A stretch of DNA of 64,000 nt, taken from positions 165,689 through 229,688 of the forward strand of contig KZ627149.1 in the NCBI GenBank assembly GCA_002917775.1. Direction: 5' to 3'. This stretch comes from Glaciozyma antarctica PI12 (Eukaryota; Basidiomycota; Microbotryomycetes; Kriegeriales; Camptobasidiaceae). The notes beneath the pieces were generated by a model. That model saw only the letters and a list, made by a program, of their open reading frames with translations. It did not search any database and was not told the origin of the DNA. The position numbers and the translations under genes are program-made. Shown piece by piece: positions 1 through 9,392 of this stretch (positions are counted from its first letter, which is position 1; every line of letters starts with the position of its first letter).

Positions 1-795
1 GCCTCGAGATAGGTCCAGGATCACCCCAGCGAGCGCAAAGCCGCAACCTCGGATTCCGGCACTGCCTGCGCCTGCTCCTGCTCCTGCACGCGTACTTTCG
101 TCAGGATCGCTTCCTCTCTCTGGTCACGAAATGCCTGCACATCCCGTGACGAGGGATCCGATTGAGCCGGCCAAGAAGGCTCTGTAAGGAACGCACCGGT
201 CAGTCTGTCAGTCCCCGACGACGGACCGGTGAGAGAGCGACGAGGCTGCGATCGCCAACGGAGAGAAAGCGTGAGAGACCGCCGCAGTGGTGAGCGAATA
301 AACGCACGTACCTCGTCTCCAAGCGATGTTGAGAACCCATCCGAAGCTGCTGTACGCGCGAGGGAGACTGTAGACGCTGCGCTAGACGCTGCACTGGAGG
401 TGAAACCAGGTGCTAATCGGCCGTGATTTCCGCGTGCAGGATCTGTGTTTGGAGGAAGGTCAGTAGGCACTGCGAGTTGACCGGCGCCTTTCAAAGGCGC
501 ACCGTGTTCCTCGGTAAGAAAAGAGAGGTCGTAGTCCGCCGAAGACTTGGAGAGCACCAGTCTGATTTGTTCACGCATACGCATAAGGCAGGGGTGAACG
601 TAAGTGTAGGCTGGTGCTGGAGTAACGGCAGCCGATCGTCAGCTTCAACCCGACCAGATGAAAGGAATGTGCGCACATTCAAGCCTGTCGGCTGCAAGTC
701 CCTCAGCCCGGACCAGAACGCAATCTTTTACGAGACTCTGAGCAACCGTTCCTTGAATGTAGTGATTCGGAAGGACACCACGGAGGAAGATTCGC

Positions 796-809
796 CTCTC
801 CGACTGCGA
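796..809. repeat. LINE target-site duplication, left copy
   Basis: Plus-strand ctctccgactgcga, identical over 14 bp to 1446-1459. It lies directly beyond the (GATA)n tail of the LINE. Confidence 0.85.
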
Positions 810-1445
810 TGGAAAGATAGATAGATAGATAGATAGATATCTTCATTTCTAGTCATGTCGAGCTATGCCCATGTAGACCACCAGCATTTGGGAGAGCCCG
901 AAGGCGAGGAGAGGGGGGGAGTACGGGGGTGTGGAGCGAGTCCTGTCCAGATACTTAAAACGCAATGCAATGTAAACATAAATGCCTCCCCCCATCACAC
1001 CGCCCGATCCCAGCGCCGCCGCGCTCATCACCAACCAGCCTCGCTCCTCCCGTCCATCCTAGTCCCTCCAATCCATCCCTTCCCACTCACACCTCCGAGT
1101 ACCCTCCCCCGGCATACTCCTCCCCGCTCAGCCCTTACCCTTCCACACACCCTTCCCTCCCGCCGTGAGCCTTGCCTTGAGCTCCTCGTGGTACCTCAGA
1201 AAGCGACTGGTGTTGGTGACGAAAGCGAGCGTGTGAGGCACGACCTTCGGGTTGCTGAGGAGGGAGGAGAGATCGTAGGCGTCCGGTCCGACGGCGTGGA
1301 TGAGTCGGGCGCGCTGCTCCTCGTAGAGCTCGCACCCGAAGAAGAAGTGCCGCCTCGTTTCGGGTCTCCCGCACTGGCAGCGGTTGTTGGGCCAGCTACG
1401 GGTCTTGTGGAGGTCGGCCTTGAGGTGGGAGCGGCCGGTACGGTG
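810..1445 (-). mobile_element. 5'-truncated non-LTR retrotransposon (LINE), 3' end only
   Basis: Read on the minus strand, about 1445-1131 encodes the C-terminal tail typical of fungal Tad/I-type LINEs. It starts at HRTGRSHLKADLHK, runs through a zinc-knuckle-like CQCG...HFFFGC, and ends with the LLSNPKVVPHTLAF...F block found just before the stop of these elements. A 3' untranslated stretch of about 300 nt follows, closed by a (TATC)n tail at about 810-840. A perfect 14-bp target-site duplication flanks it (796-809 and 1446-1459). Reverse transcriptase and endonuclease are missing, so the copy is dead on arrival, as is common for target-primed insertion. The perfect duplication and open tail ORF suggest a young insertion. 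It lies in the 3' part of the kinase-like gene. Confidence 0.85.
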
Positions 1446-1459
1446 CTCTCCGACTGCGA
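1446..1459. repeat. LINE target-site duplication, right copy
   Basis: Identical 14-bp copy at the truncated 5' end of the LINE. On the minus strand this is coding sequence of the host kinase-like gene. Confidence 0.85.
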
Positions 1460-2577
1460 GGTACTGAGAGAGCCGCAGAAACGCGTCTACTCAGCTTTGC
1501 TCATGTTCCCCACGGTTAGGACCTGGAATACGCACGTGAGAAAGCGGTGTGCGACTTTGCAGCGCCGGGAATCAGAATCGGCGTTCTCGGTGTCGGCCAA
1601 GCAGAAGGCCTCCTTGAATTTGTCGAGGGCTGGTCTCAGAAAGAGCCGCCTTGTAAGCGTGTGGAAACTGCAGCCAGCAATATCGTATCAGCAAAGTGCG
1701 CATCCGACGCAAGAGAAGGCCGGTAACGCACATAGTGGCAGCGACGGAAGCAATGTCTTGCATTGTCGAATCCGCACTGTCTAGCTTCCTCGCGACGCGC
1801 TTTGCGAGCTCCACCATTTGCGGAACAACGGCGTTTGATCCAGCGGCGGTCTCGACCCCATCTCCTCGCTTCCCGAGCCAGTAGCTGATGCGACGAAGGT
1901 GGATCACCTCACCGCCATATTCGAAGGTCCCGATTCCCGATCCGGCATTTCTGCGAGACCAGCTAGGCGTCAGCAACTTCATAATCCCGCAGGAGCGAGG
2001 CTTTACGCACGGAGGAGAGCAGCGCCGATACGCGCTTCCGAAATCAGCGATCTTGAGGATCAGGTTCGTGTCGCTCCCGCAAAGAATGAGGTTGTGAGGC
2101 TTGATGTCGCTGCGAAAAGAGCGGGGTTGGTCAGTATGAGCTTCTCTGCGGAGCGTGGCACGAACCCATGGATGATCCCGCACTCGTGAATGAACTGCAC
2201 AAACGAAAGGTGAGGTCAGCTCAAAGGGAGGGGAAACAGTGCGTTGCACCCACGCACAATAGTACCTGCCACCAGCTGCTCAACAAACTCGCAGGCCGTC
2301 ATCAAGTAGATGGACGCACGGTCATCCAGCAAGGTTGGTCCAAGGAGCGTCGGACTTTGTATCCACTGCGCCAAGCTCTAAAGGTGCTCAACTTTAGAAA
2401 GGCAGGACGAAACGTTGACTAGAGCTGACGCACCATCATCCCAGCCTCGCACGCGAGGAACCGAGCATTGCCATGAACGAGAGAAGGTTGCTGCTTGAAA
2501 ATTCCGATACAGTACGCAGTGAGAACGAACGTCGACGAGCAAAGGTTGACCATCTTGAACTCGAGCTCGAGAGATGT

Positions 2578-2642
2578 GTCCTAAACAGGCAAATTGACCG
2601 ACCCGTCAGCGTCCTAAACAGGCAAATTGACGACCCGTCAGC
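2578..2642 (-). repeat. Tandem duplication of a branch point plus 3' splice site
   Basis: Two tandem copies (2578-2610, 33 bp; 2611-2642, 32 bp, one base shorter) inside the intron of kinase-like copy A that ends at 2580. Read on the minus strand each copy carries gctgacggg (branch-site-like) and a TTTAG acceptor, so the intron has two complete 3' ends about 32 nt apart. Confidence 0.8.
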
Positions 2643-3219
2643 GGATGAAGCGGAGTAGAAGGAACTGAGCACACATCTGAAGCTTGAAAGCGGCTTCAAC
2701 GGGAGTGCTTGAGCTCGCAGGAAGATATTTCTTGACGACCATAACCTGGCCAAACGTCCCCTTGAGTCCACAGCATCAGCGACGGCGTCCTTGCGAGCGA
2801 AATAGGAGATATCGCACCTTGCCGACACTCTTGGCCTCATGAAAGGCGAATTTTACCGCTCCCAGCTTGCTAGCAGAACAGTACCTTCCGAACGTAGCGC
2901 TCTGAAGCTTCCCACTGAAACGAAAGCTCTTGATAGAGCATCGCTTGACGGTTGAGAGCGCGATCTCTCTGACATCGCACACGACCTCCCTGCTCCCCAC
3001 TGCCAGAACCGGCTCATCCCCGACAAGATCCATCATCTTCCCTTTCCCTTTCCATCTGGGATCGCCTTCGACCAGAACGACTCCTTCGGACGACCGTCGA
3101 GGAGCTCTCGCCATGGAGGTAGTTTCGTCACCGCCGGGACCGTTGCCGCCGGGACCGTTGCTACCGGGACCGTTGCTGCCAGCCTGCTCGAGGATGCTTC
3201 GAGAGCGAGTGGTGACCAT

Positions 3220-4037
3220 TGGAGGCGCTGGAGAGGGCGAATGTAGCTGCTGTCGAAGTGCCGCTGGGATCGGAATGCTGCTGCTGGGGAGGAAGCCGGG
3301 ACGGATGGCGAAGGAGTGGGGTTACGGTCGATCGCTTGCGGTCTTATGCGTTGCCGTAGAGGTAGCTGGGAGCTTGGCTGTGCTGGCTTGGGGTGAAGGG
3401 AGGTCCGCATTCTCGGACTGGCGAGCAGCAGCCAGGCGGGAGCGCTCACGTCTGTTGGCCTGCACGCGAGCGAGCGCGAGGATCTACACGTTTGCCTGGG
3501 AGCTCTGTAGCTTACGCTGCTGGTTCTGATGGCCGACGCCGACGACGTTGTCGAGAAAGTGCAAGGTTGACTGAAGTTCACGTTGCCGCGTCTTGTGAGC
3601 CGGCGGTCGCGCCGCTACTAGTTCCCTCCTTTCCGATTCTCGCCAAAGGGAAGGACACGGGGCGGCGGCTTTCACAACCACCGATGGAGATACACGCTCC
3701 GACTCGGAGTAGACGCTGTATTCAGAGGTCGGACCTTGCAGCGCACTTAGAGTTCTCTCGCCAATTTCTCCCGCCCAGCCAGGTTGACAAAGATGGTTTC
3801 GTTGCAGCAGTGCAGAGAGTATGGGATAGAGAGCGAGTGCGGTAGGGGAGGGGTAGTAACACGGGAGAAGTACGTCAAGAGTCGGGGGTGCGTGAGTTGC
3901 TGAAGGAGATGATGTAGACTGAGAGGTGGATAGCCACAGCACATTTCGGGCGGGAAAGAATGGCGAGGGAGGGAGGGAGAGGGTGGGGGGGGAAGGTTGG
4001 GGAGAAACGGCAAGGAGCGAGGTAGTAGCGGAGAAAC
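3220..4037. promoter_or_regulatory. Divergent intergenic region, kinase-like A / F-box-like gene
   Basis: About 0.8 kb between two divergent genes. Several open stretches exist on both strands, but none shows a recognisable motif or a consistent splice pattern. Upstream non-coding exons of either gene could lie here. No clear TATA box or operator seen. Confidence 0.3.
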
Positions 4038-6639
4038 GTGGTAAGTTTACGAATGCTGCGACTTCGAGCACGTCAGGTAAGACCGCGAAAGGCGAAAAGC
4101 GAAATAGCGCATCTTTGCCAGCGCAGCCGAGGCGAGATCGCACCTGTCCAGGTGGGCAAGGCGATCTTCGAGCACGTTGACCTTCTCGAACGATGCGTCC
4201 CAGAACACGCATTTCATCCTTTACGGCACGCCCCGAACTCGGCCGCTACCGAAGCCGTCTTCAAGTCGACCGATCCCCCGCCCTCGCCGCCCGCAGAGCC
4301 AGAGCAAGACGAGGGAGCAGACGACGACGGGAACTATCAGTGCGACATCTTCCCCGACCTCAGGAATGCCCGCGAGATCATTGCCTTCGTTTGCAACGCT
4401 CCTGGAAGGCAGGCGGAGCGCGATCAGTTGAGCGCCGAGCTGGCGACGAGGGTAAAGGACAGGCTGGCACGCCTGCGGGAGGAGCTGGAGGAGGGACGAA
4501 GTTTGAACTCGATGGGTACTCCAATGGAGGAGGGTGGGCGCTGGACGCGTCTGCGAGATGAGCGATTCCGGGAGGCAGAGGACGATGGACGCTTGCGTGA
4601 TGCGCTCTTCAACGCGGAGTTCCTGCGGGGGATGACGGCGGCGAGGCTGGGAGTGCAGAGGCGCTCTGAAGAGGACGAAGCGTTGGAGAGTGCGAAGGAG
4701 CTTCTTCTCTCGGTCATCGAGGAGGACGACAGCGGCACCGGCACCCCCAACGGCCCCGGCGAACGGCTCCTTCCCACCGAGATCCTAGGCCTGGTTCTCG
4801 ACCTCCTCCACCGCCCTCCGTTCGACACACGGTTTGGACTGGAGCACGCCATTTACTCCTACGAAGCCCTCTCGTCGGTCCTCGAATGGACGCAGAACGC
4901 CTTCGCTCGGGACGCCATCGCCTTCCAGCCGCGCGGCCCAGTTACGGCAGGCCTCCTGAGCAGCGCGCAAGTCGAAGACTCCTCTCCATGGCACCTCGGG
5001 ACTCGCGACCAAGTGTTCGAGAGCTGGCACGCGATCGTGAGTCCTTCGTTTCGCTTCGGGAGTGGGAACATGGCTGACAATGTGCGTGTTCTGCTTGCAG
5101 GAATCGGCTCTACGCGCTCGGCTTGATCGTTTGCGCCTGATCGGCCCGGCCGAGACGTTCCAGCGCATCTGGGAGGAGGCGGAGGCGAAGGCTCGCGCTG
5201 AAGGTCGCCTCAACGAGGAGGAGGAGGAGGAGGAGGAGGAGGAGACTGCAACGCCGGCGCGAGACGAGGAACTCGCAGCCGAGGCGGCGAGCAGTATTAC
5301 GATGACCGATGGAGTGGAGGATTATGCTGGCAGGGATTGCGCTGGCAGGAACGAGACGTCGGCCGTAGCTGGCATGCAAGGAGCCGCGCTGGACGCTGCT
5401 GAGGTGAGTTGTCCGAGTTTTACAGCGTCGCAGTCGTGCTGATTCCCGCTCCAGGTCTACACCCCAAACGCCGTTTCCGGGACAGGTTCTGCAGGTCCAG
5501 CCTTGGTGAGGATGGCTTCCTGTCGAAGCCTACCGTCGCTCACGACCTCTTTTTGCAGACCGCAACCTCGCTCCCTCCGTCACTTCCTTCCCTTCCGTAC
5601 TTCGCACTCGAGTTCATCCCGATCACGTTCTCGCCGACCACGCCTTCGGCTCAACGCTCGCTGAGCGAAGATCCCTCTCACGAGCATCCAGTACGCACGC
5701 CACTCTTTGTCTCCACGTGCGCGACTGACCAGCGGCTAATAAGGAACCGCTTTCATCGTCAACAATTCTCGACACCACCCAGCAGCATCGGCCCACTTCT
5801 TCCCGCCTCTCCCAGCTCTTCACCGGCGACGGCAAGTCCTCGCAGACCCTTGTGGAGGAGGATATGGACGAGGCGCTGAGCCCGGGCGACTTCGAGCGTC
5901 AGCAGGCGCTCACTTACGAGGTAAGCGCGAGATGGAGACTTTGTACGAACCCGAACACGCACTGACTCACCCGTGCCGTTCAGATTCGTACCTCGACGCC
6001 GCGTTCGGATCGGCCACTTGTGGCGATGTCGTCTCCGCCTCCAGCGGTAGGCATCTCCCCGTCTTCTCAAGCGTATCCTTTACTAATCAAACGACGCAGA
6101 AGTACGGTCATACCTCTCCCTGTCTGTCCATCGCGCCCACTCCGTCGGACGACTCCAGTTCCCGGCACACTCCTCCGCGAAACCATCGCGCCGTCTCCGA
6201 CTCCTCCGCGCTTTCGGAACGCTCCAGCAGCACGCTGGATCACCTGGAGGAGAGTTATGGGAGCGAGGGCGAGCGATCTACCGCGGAAGGCGAGGACGAC
6301 GATGGCGAGACCGACGAGGAGGATGTGGTTGGGTCTTTCTCGAGCCAGGTGCGCCGGAGCCCGTATTCTCGCGATGATGTTCTGAGCTGACGCTCTGACG
6401 ACCTGTCCTCACAAAGGACGAATCCGTCATGGAGGTATGGACGTACTCCACCGATGGGTTGAGCGTGATCCGTCAGATTACGGGGGCGGAGGATGCCGTC
6501 CTCTTCCATTGGGTGAGTCGCTATGAGCTTCAACCACCAGCTTACAGCTTGCTAACTCGCTCAACAGATCGACAAGACGATCTCTATCAGTCAGCGCATG
6601 GTGCATTCGCCATCTCCCCTGCTCGCGCCTCCAAGCTGA
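4038..6639 (+). CDS. Unknown protein with F-box-like motif and acidic tail
   Basis: Intact multi-exon gene: every intron I placed is phase 0 and the frame stays open to TGA at 6639. The N-terminal third has charged helical segments (about residues 90-230). A leucine-rich LLPTEILGLVLDLL near residue 250 resembles the first helix of an F-box, which would dock to Skp1 of an SCF ubiquitin ligase; that assignment is weak. A poly-Glu run (about 5212-5244) and a Ser/Asp/Glu-rich region follow. The C-terminus has MEVWTYSTDG and LFHWIDKTISISQRM. Introns include 5038-5100, 5404-5454 and 5505-5560, all 50-65 nt. The start at 4038 is only the first in-frame ATG; an upstream exon is possible. I do not recognise the family. 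Confidence 0.65.
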
Positions 6640-7091
6640 CGCTTCTTCGACCAGGCTGAGCTTGCGGCATTTACTGGATGCACCTTTGATAGCTTTGGTA
6701 CACACAATTCTCGCTTTGCTGTTTACCTGGTCGGGTTCCTCTGGAGAACCCCACGAGCGAGCCGAGGAGCGTCGGCCTTAGCGTCGCGGCGCCTGGCATT
6801 GCGGTTCGACGTTGGCAAGGTACGTAGGGAGTTGCGGTACGATTGGTTTCAGAAGGTTACGCTGAAGCGCTGAAGTCGCTCAGAACGAGCTGAAGTCGTG
6901 CTGAAGTCGTTCGAGGGAGCTGAGAATGCGGAGCAGCGAGATCCGCTGAGGAGCCTGACTACTGAGGCGGTTCGAGGGTCGTCGACTGGCGATTGCCCTC
7001 CTCCCTCCCGCTCTCCGCCTCCCAGCAGCCACCCAACGGGCCCAACGACACCTCCAAAGCTCAGCAGGGAGCTTGCAGTCCAGTCCCCCCC
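6640..7091. other. Intergenic / 5' leader of the NUP42-like gene
   Basis: No convincing gene. Around 6860-6910 a short imperfect repeat of gctgaagtcg occurs three to four times. The 3' end of this stretch must include the non-coding first exon of the next gene, because that gene's start codon begins at 7092. Confidence 0.35.
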
Positions 7092-8974
7092 AGTGAGCTC
7101 CTCACGCGCGGCTCAGTCAACCCAGCAGCAGCTCACCTCCTTGCCCTCGCACAGTGGTCGTCTGCCAGTTCTTCCAGCGTGGCACCTGCAGGTTCGGCGC
7201 AGACTGCAAGAATGAACACCCTGGCAGCTTCTCTCTCAAGACCGCTGCCGTACCAGCTACCTTCTCGTGAGCCGCTCACGACCCTCCCTTCGGGCTCACC
7301 AGCTAACGTTCGGCCTCTGCAGCCCCGAGACGATCAAGGCCGACCTCACGAGCGAACGCCCTTCCTACGCCCTCAGCTGCTATGCACCCGGCAAGAACGA
7401 GCTCAACATCTTCAGCGGGGACCTGAGCCCAGAGGAGCTCCGTCTGCAGTACTACGCGGCGCGGAACGCTGGCAACGCCTCTCTCTACGTGCGTACTTTC
7501 AGGGAGCGCCTCTGCTACTGGAGCTAATAATTCCTTGCAGGTCGAACCAGAGCTGGTCGCCAAAGCAGAAGCCTCGGTTCAGAACGTCCTCTCCAACCTC
7601 GACCAAGCCTTTCAGTTCGCCTCCTCCCAATCCCAGACCGCCGCCCAGGCACCTCCCTCTGGACCGTTCGGCGCAACCGCAAGTGTAGGAGCGTTTGGCG
7701 CGCCCGCGAGTGGAGGAGCGTTCGGAGCATCTGCGACAGGAGGAGCGTTCGGAGCACCGGCGACAAGAGGAGCGTTTGGGGCAGCGGCAGCCCCCGCCGC
7801 CGCTCCTGGCGTCTTTGGAGGAACTGGGTTTGGTGCGGCTAGACCCTCAGCATTCGGGAGTGGAGGAACGATCGGGACGTCCGCGTTTGGGAGCGGAGGA
7901 CGGGCGACGGGCTTTGGATCACCTGCTGCTCCCCCCGCCGCAGGAGGAGGGTTCGGCGCGTTCGCCGCAGGAGGAACTGTCGCCCCCGCGAGCGCATTCG
8001 GTGCCCCAGCATTCGGTACCTCCTCCACTCCCTCCGCCTTTGGCGCCCCAGCGTTTGGCAGCGCTCCCACTCCCTCCCCTTTCGGCCTGTCCTCAGCAAC
8101 GCCCTTTGGACAGCCCGCCTTTGGACAACCCGCCGCTCCCGCTTTTGGAGCTCCCGCCTTCCCCTCGTCTCCCGCCTCCCCCTCCGCATTCGGCACTCCA
8201 GCAGCACCCTCCGCGTTCGGCGCACCGGCGTTCGGCTCTCCAGCAGCTCCAGCTCCAGCGTTTGGCGCCACAGCATTCGGGGCGACCCCCGCGGCAGCTC
8301 CGGCGTTTGGAGCACCTGTGTTCGGAAGCGCACCGACAGCTGGCGGAGGGTTCGGAGGATTCGCAGGCGCGACGGCGGCGCCAAAGCCAGCGTTTGGAGC
8401 GAGCGCGTTCGGGAGTGGAGGAGTGCAGGGGAGCAGTGCGTTTGGCGCTGGTGGGGTACAAGGGACGAGTGCATTCGGTGCTGGAGCGGCACAGGCGCCG
8501 TCAGCGTTCGGGAGTGGAGGAGTACAAGGGTCGAGCGCGTTCGGCTCAGGAGGAGTTATCGGCCCTCCTGCCGCTGTTCCGGCTCCAACGAGCACATTCG
8601 GGACGTCAGCGACGACCGCGTTCGGAGCACCAGCGTTCGGAGCGCCGCCAGCGACGAGCGCAGGATTCGGCGCCTTTGGGTCGACGCTGGCCACGACATC
8701 CGCATTCGGCGGGGGCGGCTTCGCGACCGCTGCGTCTTCCCCTGCGACCGGATTCGGCGCATTCGGTCAGACAGCGGCGGCGTCGACCGCGTTTGGAGGA
8801 GGAGGAGGAGGGTTTGGACGACCGCAGGCTGCGCAGTGGAAGCCGGAGAGCGACCCGTATGCGTCGCTGTGGAAGGAGGAGGAGCGGAGCGAAGAGGAGA
8901 TCAATCTATGGAGTGCGGAGAAGTTAAGCTGGGGGATGATACCGCTCGGTGCGCCGCCAATGAGTGTTCGATAG
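7092..8974 (+). CDS. NUP42: NUP42-type FG nucleoporin with CCCH zinc finger
   Basis: mRNA-export nucleoporin on the cytoplasmic face of the pore. Exons: A of the ATG at 7092, then 7155-7266, 7323-7488, 7541-8974. The start codon is split A|TG across the first intron (7093-7154). Residues 4-22 form a CCCH finger (CQFFQRGTC..., C-x7-C-x5-C-x3-H), as in human NUP42 and fission yeast Amo1. A helical stretch follows, then about 400 residues of FG repeats, mostly AFG[A/S/T] with GGFG. The C-terminus INLWSAEKLSWGMIPLGAPP matches the Gle1-binding motif of NUP42 (aromatic residues, then G-x-IP-x-x-PP). That motif activates the Dbp5 helicase through Gle1. All three family hallmarks are present, so the assignment is strong. 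The long open frames in other phases here are by-products of the repeats. Confidence 0.88.
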
Positions 8975-9392
8975 GACCAGGTGCGCTCGTCAACCTTGCC
9001 GGAGAGGATACCGCTGATCTCGCTTCCTCTTAGTCTTCGCATCGCTGCGACACAGTGCTGGACGTCAGCAACGTTGATCTGGTCCAGCGCCTGGACTGGG
9101 CTGGAGGTTGAGGCGGACTTGTGGGGAGGAAGTGGAGGGTGGGGACATGGAAGGTCGTTGTTGTAAGAAGTTGTCCACCTAGGAACGCTTTCTCTCTGCG
9201 TTCTTTCCTCCTGCAGCTTCGAAGATCCGGCGCTGGGAGCCTGGTCGACTGGAGGAGGTATCGCTCGCTAGCCGAGATACTCCCGCTCAAGATCTGTTCT
9301 CGCTCTCTCCAAGACTCGTCCTCCTCCTCAAGGTCGGGAACGCAATAGATAGCAATTGAGCTGGTTTACATCTCTGTCCCTTCCTCCAGCCT
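8975..9392. other. Convergent 3' intergenic region
   Basis: About 420 bp between the 3' ends of the NUP42-like gene and CLF1. I see no gene, repeat or RNA structure that I can support. Confidence 0.5.

Larger units (their letters stand above)
21..3219 (-). pseudogene. Divergent protein-kinase-like gene, copy A, interrupted by a LINE
   Basis: Proposed start MVTTRSRS at 3219. Exons I could place: 2818-3219, 2675-2760, 2434-2580, 2258-2365, 2166-2194, 2032-2109, 1732-1950, 1536-1667, then further 3' exons on both sides of the LINE. Glycine loop GTFGQV, VAIK-like AAFKL, alpha-C region LEFKMV, catalytic IIHGDIKPHN (HGD instead of HRD), DFGSA, then GTFEYGG where APE is expected. A long C-terminal region follows, with VLPNHYIQG matching VLPEQYQLQ of copy B, and CLMRMRE near 560 matching LQLMRER of copy C. 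The reading frame does not join cleanly across the intron that ends at 2580, and the splice join near 1486-1535 is unclear. The LINE sits inside a 3' exon and brings a premature stop after about 85 codons. Known of kinases: these motifs bind ATP and catalyse phosphotransfer. Inferred: a once-active kinase of a lineage-specific family, now broken. The last exon (21 to about 186) is least certain. Confidence 0.6.

Noticed and set aside
21-584. Separate 187-codon gene at the left edge
   Set aside because: It matches the position and motifs of the 3' exons of kinase-like copy A (CLMRMRE), so I treat it as part of that gene.
820-838. (GATA)n as an ordinary microsatellite
   Set aside because: It sits exactly at the LINE 3' end next to the target-site duplication, so it is the element's tail.
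855-1784. 309-codon open frame on the plus strand
   Set aside because: It is antisense to the LINE tail and to the kinase-like exons, has no splice logic, and its composition is explained by the opposite strand.
7612-8694. 360-codon minus open frame rich in Pro-Asn-Ala, and another plus frame at 7695-8927
   Set aside because: Both are by-products of the FG-repeat coding sequence of the NUP42-like gene.
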